Part shown: positions 36,636 to 44,736 of the stretch, piece by piece
Numbering within the stretch: the first letter of the stretch is position 1
Layout: each line of letters begins with the position of its first letter
DNA from: Aneurinibacillus terranovensis DSM 18919
Lineage (GTDB): Bacteria > Bacillota > Bacilli > Aneurinibacillales > Aneurinibacillaceae
Assembly: GCF_000430625.1 (NCBI RefSeq)
Contig: NZ_AUMJ01000015.1
Span: 1 to 64,000 of the forward strand
Length of the DNA: 64,000 nucleotides
Direction of reading: 5' to 3'
Notes under the pieces: model-generated
Seen by the model: only the letters and a program-made list of their open reading frames with translations
Databases searched by the model: none
What the model was told of the DNA's origin: nothing
Made by a program: the position numbers and the translations under genes

Positions 36636-38255
36636 ATGCATGAAGGCGAAGTAAATAAGCTTTCGTTTCCTATCCAGGATGCCTTTTTTGTATCACCCGA
36701 TGAAAAAGAAATCGCGGAAATTGATGAGATAGAGTTAACTCCTATGATTCAAATTCAGGAAAAGGGCGAAGAGATAACGATTTCCGGATACCTCCAGCTT
36801 TCCGGAAAGTACGTGGCAAAACCCGACCCTCATCCGAATCCTTTCCTGAATAGGGATCCGGATGAAGTCACAGGATATGTAGATTCGGTGAAATTCAATC
36901 CGTTTCAACTGGAGCCGATTGATTTTTCGTTAGAACAGGAACTGGTTTCATTTGCACGGAAAATCCCTGTCCATATTGAGATTCCACGAAATAAAATAGA
37001 AGATTTGCAGAAGATTTATGCTTCTATTGATTCTTTCGATTATGAGTTTCATTCTTCCCGAAAACTTTTTATATCGGCTGACTTGATTTTAAATGGGATT
37101 CATTACAGGAATACACTTCCGAGGGAAGAGCAAACGCAAACGTCTTCTTTTCCTATTTCCTATGAATATATTGCTTCACGGAACAAAGAGCCGGAAGAAG
37201 GGGATGAAGTGGCTAATGAGTTCTCTTTCCAGGCAGAAAGTGACGAAGAGAGCCAGCAGGCAGCTATATATGATATAGAGAGAAATATGGAAGACGAAGA
37301 ACAGGAGGACACGGCAAATAATTATTCTCTTCCGGTAACGGAAATCGCAGAGGTGTCCAAAAAAGAAGAATTCCTCCCCAAGGTGGCAGAAGAAAGCGAG
37401 AAAATAGTGGAAACACGGAGAAAAGAGAGTGAACCGGCAGTTAAAGTTCATGTTATGCCGGACGGATGGAAAAAGAAAGCAATGGAAAAAAGTGAGGAAA
37501 TAACAGAGGAAGCGGTAGAGGTAAAAGCGGAAGAGAGCGCAGAAGCAAAGGCGAGAGAAACGGTTGAAGTAGAAGTGAAGGAAAGCCTGGAAGTAAAGGC
37601 GGAAGTAAAAACAGAGAAAAAATCGGAGAAAATAGCTGACGATGCAGGTTCGGAAGAATATAAAAATGAAGCCGCCGAAGAAAGAACAGCAGAAGAAGCA
37701 GAAGAAACAGACGGTAGCGTGGCAGAAACAGCGGAAGATGCAGACCAGGAAGAAGCAACTCAGGAGGAAGCTGAACGGGCAGCTGAATTAGCAGAGCAAG
37801 TTCCCGATGAACCGAAGGAAGAAATTAAAGTTTCGATAACGAAAAAAGGGACGAAGTTGGATCCTGTCACGGTTGATCCTTCTTCGCTGTTCCGTTCCAA
37901 AGATTCGGCTGAACAAGTGGAAACTGCGGAAAGATTGCGGGCGGGTATGCTGGAGGTGGAAGCCGATGTCCAGAAGTCCCGAATCGCACAGGAAAAGCCG
38001 CAGGATGACAGGGATGAAAGCGAAGAAAAACCCAAAGCAAAAGAAAATGCACTGTATCTGACCAATTTTATGGGGAGTGAAGAAACCTTTACACGTCTCA
38101 AAATGTGTATCGCCCAGAAGGATGAGACACTTGAAATCATTGCGGAAAGGTATAGTATTTTAGCATCTGATCTCGCACAGGCGAATGGCCTGCATAGTAA
38201 CGCCACCCTTTCTCAGGGCCAAGTCTTGTATATTCCTGTGCGCAAGAGCGGATAA
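36636..38255 (+). CDS. spoVID: SpoVID spore coat morphogenetic protein
   Basis: SpoVID drives encasement of the spore by coat proteins. The 539-residue protein has an N-terminal conserved domain (1-185; KLSFPIQDAFFVS, EITISGYLQLSG), a long acidic Glu/Ala/Lys-rich low-complexity middle (about 190-410), a short conserved segment (about 420-445), and a C-terminal LysM domain (about 490-537; IAERYSILASDLAQAN), the part that reaches peptidoglycan or its precursors. It follows hemL and precedes ysxE, as in B. subtilis. The middle DNA is purine-rich and repetitive, a site where indels would be expected. Confidence 0.92.
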   Translation: MHEGEVNKLSFPIQDAFFVSPDEKEIAEIDEIELTPMIQIQEKGEEITISGYLQLSGKYVAKPDPHPNPFLNRDPDEVTGYVDSVKFNPFQLEPIDFSLEQELVSFARKIPVHIEIPRNKIEDLQKIYASIDSFDYEFHSSRKLFISADLILNGIHYRNTLPREEQTQTSSFPISYEYIASRNKEPEEGDEVANEFSFQAESDEESQQAAIYDIERNMEDEEQEDTANNYSLPVTEIAEVSKKEEFLPKVAEESEKIVETRRKESEPAVKVHVMPDGWKKKAMEKSEEITEEAVEVKAEESAEAKARETVEVEVKESLEVKAEVKTEKKSEKIADDAGSEEYKNEAAEERTAEEAEETDGSVAETAEDADQEEATQEEAERAAELAEQVPDEPKEEIKVSITKKGTKLDPVTVDPSSLFRSKDSAEQVETAERLRAGMLEVEADVQKSRIAQEKPQDDRDESEEKPKAKENALYLTNFMGSEETFTRLKMCIAQKDETLEIIAERYSILASDLAQANGLHSNATLSQGQVLYIPVRKSG

Positions 38256-38256
38256 C

Positions 38257-39261
38257 GTGGAAGTACACGAGCATCTCTTTAGCGGCTATTTAAAGGCGTA
38301 TGCTCTTGAGGTGGAGAAAATAGAGAACGTAGAAGACGGCTGGGTGGCGCTAACAGACCGGGGAGCGAAGCGAATTATTTACTGTCCCGATAAGGAACTT
38401 TTCCAATGGTCGCATACATGGCGTGAAAACCTCGTTCGACGCGGGTTCCGTTATGTGGAGCGCTACCTTGCTACGAAGGAAGATGAGCATTGGATTGAGG
38501 ATCGGATAGGCATTTATGCTTTGTCGGATTATTGGCCGCCAATGACTCAATGGCCGGAAGATAGGGAAATCAGGTTGAAAGGATATGAATCGTTCGGTCA
38601 AATCCTTGCTTCTATTCATGCCGACAGCTGCCTGGTTGATTACAGGGGGAGATACAGGGCTGAAGGTACGATTGGACCAGAAAAATTTACAAATGCCTAC
38701 CAATGGCTTCAAACGATTATGAAGGAAAAAAAGGAAGGAGTCCGCTGGATACACAATCTTCCGCACGTAACGGAACGGGTTCAAAAGGCGGAAGAACTCT
38801 ATCTGGCGTCTAAAGCCCGGGGAGACACCCAACGGCTCTCTTTTGCTTTTGTTCAATGCTCGCAGCTTGTTTATTGGGAAGGGGAATGGTATGTAACCGG
38901 CCTGCATAATCCCGTGCTTGGCCCGCTGCATGAAGATACGGTGTCGCTGCTTGAGCAGATTTTTCAAGCCGAGAACGGCCAGGCAGACGCGCTCCATGCC
39001 TTTCTGGGTGGATATACATCCGTTCGTGAATGGCCTGAAGCCGAGTGGAAGTACGTATCTGCGCTCCTCTGCTACCCCGGGAGGTTGCTTCAGCAAATGT
39101 TAGCCATTTTAGGGGGATACCGTGCCGAGGAAGATGATTTCGTCCAGCGCCAGTTCAAGCTGCAGATGGAAAGGGAAAAAATTTTACATGAGATTGCCTT
39201 ATGGAACGAACAGCGAGGGAGGTCTGTCAATGGAAAGACAGGCAAAACACCTTCTGTATGA
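38257..39261 (+). CDS. CotS/YsxE-like degenerate kinase-fold protein
   Basis: The protein is 334 residues long from GTG 38257, immediately after the spoVID stop; the frame is open further upstream but overlaps spoVID. The pattern YCPDKELFQWSHTWRENLVRRGF near residue 45 and GQILASIHADS near 118 resemble the aminoglycoside-phosphotransferase/CotS lineage. No HGD catalytic loop or metal-binding aspartate is seen, so catalysis is unlikely. Its end overlaps the start of ysxE by 32 bases. A role in the spore coat is inferred from spoVID and ysxE on either side. Confidence 0.6.
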   Translation: MEVHEHLFSGYLKAYALEVEKIENVEDGWVALTDRGAKRIIYCPDKELFQWSHTWRENLVRRGFRYVERYLATKEDEHWIEDRIGIYALSDYWPPMTQWPEDREIRLKGYESFGQILASIHADSCLVDYRGRYRAEGTIGPEKFTNAYQWLQTIMKEKKEGVRWIHNLPHVTERVQKAEELYLASKARGDTQRLSFAFVQCSQLVYWEGEWYVTGLHNPVLGPLHEDTVSLLEQIFQAENGQADALHAFLGGYTSVREWPEAEWKYVSALLCYPGRLLQQMLAILGGYRAEEDDFVQRQFKLQMEREKILHEIALWNEQRGRSVNGKTGKTPSV

Positions 39262-40219
39262 ATATGATTTGCGTCCGCTTGCTATTCAAACGAATGAGCC
39301 GGAAAAAGCATGGCTTATTAAAACAAAAAAAGCCAAATATTTGTTAAAAAAAACAGAAGAAAAACCTGCACAAATTGAATCTGTAGCCAATGCGTTGTAT
39401 TTTTTAGAGAAGCAGGGAATGAAAAGCATCCTTCCTTTTTGTAAGACAAAGTATGGGGAATCATATATTCATGCACCGAAAGGGATGTTCACATTAATAC
39501 CATGGGATCTTGATGGCGGGAACAGCCTTGTTCCGACGAATTGGGAACTGATCGTGCTTCAGGAAATGGCACGCATCCATGCGGTAAGTTCAGACATGGA
39601 AAAAAAGTGGACCGGATATGGGCCAGTTGCCCTTCGGCAGATAGGCGCACGCTGGAAAGAAGGAATCGTGCGCCTTAAAGCCTTTTCTTCCGATAAATCC
39701 GAGGGGCAGCTCACTCCGTTTCAGAGATGTGTGGCAGAAGATTTGCATCACGTGCTCAAGCCAGCGGTTCACGCGCTCCACAAATTAGAAGAACTGGAGC
39801 GCGGCATCGACGAGGATAAAGGGCTGCCGTTAAGCTTATGCCACGGGAATATTCACCGGAAGAATCTGTTATTCTCGGATAACCGCCTTTATTTCCTTAA
39901 TTATGAGAAAGCTAATTATGATACGCCGGTGCGTGATTTGGCTCTGTTTTTTCGCAAGCACCTGTTTAATTACAGCTGGGATAACAGCAGGGGAAGCAGG
40001 TGGCTCGCCATATACAATAAACACCGGCCGTTATCTGAACAGGAAAAAAGGCTGCTCGGCTGCTGTTTGCTTTATCCGGAACGCATGATGTCTCTCATCG
40101 AACGATATACGCGCGATCGGCCGCCTGCTCAAAATGTGGAACAGGAATTTATTGAGCGATGGCAGAAAGACGTAAAAATGCTTACTAAAATTCAAAAGTT
40201 TGTGCGTCAGTTGGATTAG
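39230..40219 (+). CDS. ysxE: YsxE, CotS-family spore coat pseudokinase
   Basis: A 329-residue protein of the CotS/YsxE group in the kinase-like superfamily; B. subtilis YsxE is a spore coat protein encoded after spoVID. ATG 39230 follows GGGAGG; the frame upstream overlaps the previous gene. The catalytic loop reads LCHGNIHRKNLLF where active kinases of this fold have HGD, so the catalytic Asp is replaced by Asn. The expected metal-binding IDFD is LNYE. The protein is therefore probably a non-catalytic scaffold. Confidence 0.82.
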   Translation: MERQAKHLLYEYDLRPLAIQTNEPEKAWLIKTKKAKYLLKKTEEKPAQIESVANALYFLEKQGMKSILPFCKTKYGESYIHAPKGMFTLIPWDLDGGNSLVPTNWELIVLQEMARIHAVSSDMEKKWTGYGPVALRQIGARWKEGIVRLKAFSSDKSEGQLTPFQRCVAEDLHHVLKPAVHALHKLEELERGIDEDKGLPLSLCHGNIHRKNLLFSDNRLYFLNYEKANYDTPVRDLALFFRKHLFNYSWDNSRGSRWLAIYNKHRPLSEQEKRLLGCCLLYPERMMSLIERYTRDRPPAQNVEQEFIERWQKDVKMLTKIQKFVRQLD

Positions 40220-40241
40220 CCGCAGCCATTATTGGCTGCGG

Positions 40242-40433
40242 CTATATCCATTCCATCAACAGCGACGAATACGCGAAAACGAGTATGATTAAAATCAGCA
40301 CATCAAACGCTGTCGGAAAGATAAGAGTTCTCGCCAGCTGAAATACGATAAAAGGGATAAGCAGCTGGGAAGCTCCTGAACGAACCTTTACATAGAGGGG
40401 ATGAGTGCGCCAGTTTTTCATAAACAGCTTCAT
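40242..40433 (-). CDS. small two-segment membrane protein
   Basis: A 63-residue ORF on the minus strand behind AATTAGGAAAGG. A basic N terminus (KNWRTHPLYVKVRSG) is followed by two hydrophobic segments, about residues 22-39 and 42-60. The sequence looks protein-like, but I cannot name a family. It sits convergent with ysxE and divergent from the cbb3 oxidase operon. Confidence 0.6.
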   Translation of the reverse strand: MKLFMKNWRTHPLYVKVRSGASQLLIPFIVFQLARTLIFPTAFDVLILIILVFAYSSLLMEWI

Positions 40434-40533
40434 CCTTTCCTAATTACCTAGTACCAATCTATGCGCAGAAAAAAAATAGGTGATTATAAATATTTATACA
40501 TATATACGTATTGTGTTATGGATAAGAAAACTA

Positions 40534-40552
40534 CATTCACACAGTGCGAATG
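40534..40552. promoter_or_regulatory. 19-bp operator-like palindrome upstream of ccoN
   Basis: CATTCACAC-A-GTGCGAATG has 9-base arms with one mismatch, 52 bases before the -35 element. The position suits an activator or repressor of the oxidase genes. The binding protein is unknown. Confidence 0.5.
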
Positions 40553-40603
40553 ATAAGTATTTAGACCTGATTCCATTGTCACTAATTTGCCATGCTTTAT
40601 AGG

Positions 40604-40632
40604 TTGACCGTAACAGAACGAGGATATATTCT
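40604..40632 (+). promoter_or_regulatory. sigma-A promoter of ccoNOP
   Basis: TTGACC (40604-40609), a 17-base spacer and TATTCT (40627-40632). Confidence 0.55.
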
Positions 40633-40788
40633 AAAAATGTGATTACTTGTGGAGGCGTATTATTTTTGCCCATTTTATTTTTTTCTATATTTTGGATTGT
40701 ATAAAAACAAAGATGGCAAAAATTTTCGGGGGGCTGAAACAAGTATTCGTTCTCACGCACTATTTTAAAAAAGGGGGAGGTTCACAAC

Positions 40789-42168
40789 ATGTTAAGTAAT
40801 GCACCATTCAGTACCGCTAAGAACTTTTGGTACTCCGCTATGTTTTGGCTAATCGTTTCGATGTTGGCTGGTCTTGTTGTGGCAATTAAGCAAATTAACC
40901 CTGATTTCCTTTACTTTAAAGGACAAAACGGGCTGGATTTTGCTTTAACGTACGCCCACATTCGTGTTATACACACGAACGGAATCCTGCTTGCCTGGTT
41001 GTCCATGGCGATGGTTGGAGCCATGTTTTACATGATTCCGAAGTTAACACGCACGCCGCTGTGGAGTGAAAGACTGGGAAACCTTACATGCCTAATCTGG
41101 AACCTTGCAATCGCTGCTGCAGTCGTTGTCATCTGCATGGGTTATTCCACTGGCGTTGAGTATGCAGAGCTTCCGTTACCGCTCGATATTGGAGTCGTTC
41201 TTCTTTGCATTCTTATGTCTATCAATCTTTTTATGACTATCGCCAAACGCGAGGAAAAGCAATTATACGTTTCTATTTGGTATTTTGTCGGATCTTTAAT
41301 TTGGCTGCCGCTCGTGTATATAGTGGGGAATGTTCCTTCTTCGCTCGTTGGCGGTACCATCCAATTAAACATGAACTGGTTTTATGGGCATAACGTTCTC
41401 GGATTGTGGTTTACTACTGTAGGTATCGGCCAAATCTATTATCTTCTGCCGAAGCTTACCGGAAAGCCGCTGTACAGTCATAAGCTGTCCCTTATCGGTT
41501 TTTGGACAATTGCAACGATTTATGTATGGAACGGACCCCACCATATTGTTAACGGCCCGATTCCTTTATGGCTGATGAAAGCAGGTATCGTCCCTTCTGT
41601 ACTTTTAATTATTCCGGTTTGGACAGTGCTGGCAAACGTATTTGGAACGATGAAAGGCGTATGGAATAAAGTTTCAGATGATGTGAGCCTGAAATTCCTC
41701 GTAACGGCTTCCATCTTTTACTTAATGGCGTGTTTACAAGGGCCGTTCCAGGCATTAATGCAGGTTAGTGCGGTTGTCAAATTTACGCACTGGGTTGTAG
41801 GCCATGCGCACATGGCGCCTTTTGCAGCCTTCTCATTCGTATGCTTCGTAACGATCTACTATGCCGTGCCGCGTTTGACAGGGCGGAATATTTACAGCAA
41901 AAAATTAATGGATGCCCATTATTACTTCTCGGTTATCGGCTTCTTAATGTTTGCCTTTACCTTATGGATTGCCGGGGTAATTCAAGGGTTTGCATGGATG
42001 AAAGGCACTCCGTTTATCGAAACGGTTCGTACGGTGCACCAGCTGATTGTATGGCGCGCCATCGGCGGAAGCCTGATGATTATCGGCCAATTCTTCTTTG
42101 CCTTTAATATCTGGAAATCCGTAAAATCAGGAACAAAATTCGTTTCTGATGAAAGCGCAGCAGCTTAA
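40789..42168 (+). CDS. ccoN: cbb3-type cytochrome c oxidase subunit I
   Basis: CcoN is the membrane catalytic subunit that reduces oxygen at a heme b3-CuB centre. The 459-residue protein has about twelve hydrophobic segments. Probable heme and copper ligands lie in HIRVIHTNGILLAW (near residue 57), WFYGHNVLGLWFT (near 195), WNGPHHIVNGP (near 246) and HWVVGHAHMAPFAAF (near 333). ATG 40789 follows GGGGGAGG. The ccoNOP order matches a high-affinity oxidase. No ccoGHIS assembly genes are seen in the window. Confidence 0.94.
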   Translation: MLSNAPFSTAKNFWYSAMFWLIVSMLAGLVVAIKQINPDFLYFKGQNGLDFALTYAHIRVIHTNGILLAWLSMAMVGAMFYMIPKLTRTPLWSERLGNLTCLIWNLAIAAAVVVICMGYSTGVEYAELPLPLDIGVVLLCILMSINLFMTIAKREEKQLYVSIWYFVGSLIWLPLVYIVGNVPSSLVGGTIQLNMNWFYGHNVLGLWFTTVGIGQIYYLLPKLTGKPLYSHKLSLIGFWTIATIYVWNGPHHIVNGPIPLWLMKAGIVPSVLLIIPVWTVLANVFGTMKGVWNKVSDDVSLKFLVTASIFYLMACLQGPFQALMQVSAVVKFTHWVVGHAHMAPFAAFSFVCFVTIYYAVPRLTGRNIYSKKLMDAHYYFSVIGFLMFAFTLWIAGVIQGFAWMKGTPFIETVRTVHQLIVWRAIGGSLMIIGQFFFAFNIWKSVKSGTKFVSDESAAA

Positions 42169-42208
42169 TTATTTCAACCCTGTACTATAACCCGGGGAGG
42201 GGAAAAAC

Positions 42209-42718
42209 TTGGAAAGAAACGCTTTAGCTATATACCTTGCTGCGATCGTTTTGTTCATGATCGGTACGTTTGCCACAATTATTCTGCCGTTCTTTGATAA
42301 AGACATGACGACTCCGACAGCAAGTGCTGAACTTCGACATTATAAAGCGGATTCACCTGAAGCAAAAGGGCGTTTAGTTTACATAGCAAATGGTTGTAAC
42401 ACTTGCCATACCCAGGTCGTTCGGCCTGTTAAAGCAGACCTTGCGATGAATCTTGGCCCTGTAACGGTTCCTGGCGACTATGTGTATGACCATCCACACT
42501 TGGTAGGTTCTAACCGTACCGGTCCGGACCTTATGTGGGTAGGCGCCCGTACGAGTGCAGACTGGAACTACAAACACTTGAAAGACCCGCAGGCGCTCGT
42601 TCCTGACTCGATTATGCCTAAGTTTGATTATTTGAGTGAGCAGGATTTAAACAATCTCGTAGCCTACCTGATGAGCTTAAAACCGGCTCCTGCAGGTGCA
42701 ACGGCTTCAGCGAAATAA
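42209..42718 (+). CDS. ccoO: cbb3-type oxidase subunit II, monoheme cytochrome c
   Basis: CcoO passes electrons toward CcoN. The 169-residue protein begins at TTG 42209 after GGGGAGGGG, has one N-terminal membrane anchor (about 5-27), the heme-c site CNTCH near residue 66 and a likely Met axial ligand in SIMPKFDYL near 139. It is somewhat shorter than proteobacterial CcoO (about 200 residues). Confidence 0.92.
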   Translation: MERNALAIYLAAIVLFMIGTFATIILPFFDKDMTTPTASAELRHYKADSPEAKGRLVYIANGCNTCHTQVVRPVKADLAMNLGPVTVPGDYVYDHPHLVGSNRTGPDLMWVGARTSADWNYKHLKDPQALVPDSIMPKFDYLSEQDLNNLVAYLMSLKPAPAGATASAK

Positions 42719-42734
42719 GAAAGGAGGAGACAAT

Positions 42735-43160
42735 ATGTCGAACAACGAAAATCATGGTCATGAAGAGCACGTTGATGAAGTAATGGGTATGAAGCAAGGC
42801 CACGGCAAAGTCCCTCGCTTTCTTATTGTCGTATATGTCATTCTGGCAATATGGGCCGTTACGTATGCGTTAACAGCAAAAGGGATCGATGACCGCCCTG
42901 CAGGCGGCCAGACAGCAGCTCAAGGCGTTAGCGCAGAAGTAGGAAAAGGTTTGACTTCGGCCTGCGCAGCATGCCACGGAGCGGATTTAAAAGGCGGCCT
43001 CGGGCCGAACTTGCATGGCGTGGTTGGAAAGCTTAAGGAAGACGGGGTTATGAAGATACTCGAAAACGGTAAGGGCGGAATGCCGGCGATGGCGAAAAAC
43101 AGCGGATGGACAACCGACCAGACAAAATCTGTTATCGCGTATTTGAAAACCTTGAATTAG
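42735..43160 (+). CDS. ccoP: monoheme c-type cytochrome, CcoP-like third subunit
   Basis: A 141-residue protein from ATG 42735 behind AAAGGAGG; the frame extends upstream into ccoO but without support. The N terminus is rich in His and Glu (NENHGHEEHVDEV), then a single membrane anchor (about 32-52), then a cytochrome c domain with CAACH near residue 77 and a probable Met ligand in GGMPAMAKNSG. Classical CcoP has two hemes and is about twice as long, so this is a reduced form. Confidence 0.88.
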   Translation: MSNNENHGHEEHVDEVMGMKQGHGKVPRFLIVVYVILAIWAVTYALTAKGIDDRPAGGQTAAQGVSAEVGKGLTSACAACHGADLKGGLGPNLHGVVGKLKEDGVMKILENGKGGMPAMAKNSGWTTDQTKSVIAYLKTLN

Positions 43161-43165
43161 TAGGA

Positions 43166-43205
43166 AAAAGGTCTGTCGGCTATAGCTGTCAGACCTTTTA
43201 TATTT
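43166..43205 (+). terminator. terminator of ccoNOP
   Basis: Stem AAAGGTCTG / CAGACCTTT (43167-43175, 43190-43198) and a TTTATATTT tail. Repeat family 1 copy 2 begins right after it. Confidence 0.85.
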
Positions 43206-43208
43206 CGT

Positions 43209-43300
43209 AGATAAGAAAGAATAACTTTCTTATCTATATAAGTGCAACTAAGGCCATCACCGACACCTGCGGCTTGGCGCTAGCCAAGTTTTCTTTATAT
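43209..43300 (+). repeat. dispersed repeat family 1, copy 2, with perfect hairpin
   Basis: An 11-bp perfect inverted repeat (AGATAAGAAAG / CTTTCTTATCT, loop AATAA) lies eight bases before the 57-base core (43244-43300), which matches copy 1 at 52 of 57 positions. The hairpin-then-core layout recurs at 24229-24322. Confidence 0.8.
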
Positions 43301-43364
43301 TCCAAGTACGGTATGATATATTTCAATAGTAAAAATAATTTTTAGCATTGTGTGGTGAACATCA

Positions 43365-43463
43365 TTGCTTAACGGAGTAGAAATTGTCCACTCTATTATC
43401 TGGTATGTCGTACTCGCAGGGTTGATTTTTATGTCGATAAAAATATTCACTTCCCGTGATTAA
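43365..43463 (+). CDS. possible 32-residue single-span membrane protein
   Basis: A short ORF from TTG 43365, with GGTGA six bases upstream, encodes a peptide with one hydrophobic segment (HSIIWYVVLAGLIFMSIKIF) and a charged end (TSRD). It lies 61 bases before the ABC permease gene and after the cbb3 operon terminator. It might be a small subunit of either, or an unused frame. No family is recognised. Confidence 0.4.
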   Translation: MLNGVEIVHSIIWYVVLAGLIFMSIKIFTSRD

Positions 43464-43524
43464 TTCTTTTTCTCTTAAACTATTATATTTTGCAGCGTAG
43501 GATAGAACGCAGGAGTGTGTGCAG

Positions 43525-44733
43525 ATGAATAGACTATCGACCGTAGCCTGGCGTAACCTGAAACGAAAGATGTCCCGAACCGTCCTGTTAGCTGGCAGTG
43601 CGGCCATTACGGCCTTTATATTATTTACCAGTTATTTTTTTATTTTTTCCATGGAAAGAAGCATTGCAGCCAGTTCAAATCGCCTGGGAGCCGATTTAAT
43701 GGTCGTGCCGAAAGGATTTGGCGGCCAGGCGGGGGATATGATTATTTCGGGTACTCCGACTCGATTCTATATGCCAGAGACAGTATTGGATAGAATCCGT
43801 ACAATAAGCGAGGTGCAGATCGCTTCACCACAAATCTATCTTCAAACCGTCTCAGCGGTTTGCTGTCGGACAGCAGGCGACTTTCCCGTCGTAGCGTATG
43901 ATCCGAAAACGGACTTTACCCTGAAGAATTGGGTGGCCGGCGATAAAAAAATAGGAAAGTATGATTTAATTATCGGCGCAAACGCGGGAGGTGAAAATTA
44001 CCTCTATCATTATGATGATAACGCAACCGAAGAATGGATTACCTTGTTTGGCAAGGACTTTTTAATAAAAAATTTGATTTTTCCAACGGGAATGGGGACG
44101 GATAAAACGATTTTTATGCAGATGGATGCCGCCCGTGAATTAAACCATAAAAGAGATAACAAGCTTAATTTTCCGGACGGCTCCATTTCCATTGTGCTGG
44201 TGAAAACACAGCCGGGTATGATGGAATTCGTTAAACGTCAAATAGACAGAATGAACTTGAATGTCGATGTAGTAAAAGGCAGCGGTCTGCAGGAAACGGT
44301 AAATAAGCAGGTTTTCCCCGTCAAAATGCTGAGTTATATGATGATTGGGCTCGTTCTTATTATGAGTGCGCTGCAGGTGATGACAATGTTCACAGCCGTC
44401 ATAAGCGAGAGGCAAAAGGAAATTGGCATGTTGCGGGCGATGGGCGCTTCTAAAATGGTTACCTACCGCTTGCTCTTGATGGAAGCTGCTTTTGCATCGG
44501 TTATAGGGGCCGCAGTCGGTTCGCTGCTGGCAGGAGCGGCGCTCTATGATAACCGTATTCTTATTTTGCAGCTTTTGCAGCTGCCCATGCTCTTTCCGGA
44601 TTGGCCAACCGGATTGCTTATCGGAACGATAATCACAGTGATTACGGCGGTTATTGCGGTATTTGCCGCCTTCTTCCCTGTCCGGTCCACATTAAAACTT
44701 CAACCATATGAGGCGATTCGGGAAGGGGAATAG
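43525..44733 (+). CDS. FtsX/MacB-type ABC transporter permease with a vicinal CC pair
   Basis: The protein is 402 residues long from ATG 43525 behind AGGAG. It has one membrane segment near residues 20-45, a large outer MacB_PCD-like domain (about 45-255), and three C-terminal segments in an FtsX domain (about 265-400; MFTAVISERQKEIGMLRAMGAS is the coupling region). The outer domain contains adjacent cysteines in SAVCCRTAGDFPVVAYDP near residue 115, which could bind metal or act in redox. Members act as mechanotransmitters or exporters; the substrate is unknown. The ATPase gene follows within four bases. Confidence 0.85.
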   Translation: MNRLSTVAWRNLKRKMSRTVLLAGSAAITAFILFTSYFFIFSMERSIAASSNRLGADLMVVPKGFGGQAGDMIISGTPTRFYMPETVLDRIRTISEVQIASPQIYLQTVSAVCCRTAGDFPVVAYDPKTDFTLKNWVAGDKKIGKYDLIIGANAGGENYLYHYDDNATEEWITLFGKDFLIKNLIFPTGMGTDKTIFMQMDAARELNHKRDNKLNFPDGSISIVLVKTQPGMMEFVKRQIDRMNLNVDVVKGSGLQETVNKQVFPVKMLSYMMIGLVLIMSALQVMTMFTAVISERQKEIGMLRAMGASKMVTYRLLLMEAAFASVIGAAVGSLLAGAALYDNRILILQLLQLPMLFPDWPTGLLIGTIITVITAVIAVFAAFFPVRSTLKLQPYEAIREGE

Positions 44734-44736
44734 TAA

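Larger units (their letters stand above)
40434..40788. other. upstream region of the cbb3 oxidase operon
   Basis: A 355-base gap without a gene. It holds a near-perfect 19-bp palindrome (40534-40552), a sigma-A promoter (40604-40632) and a T-rich leader of about 155 bases. No standard Fnr box (TGTGA-N6-TCACA) was found. Confidence 0.6.
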
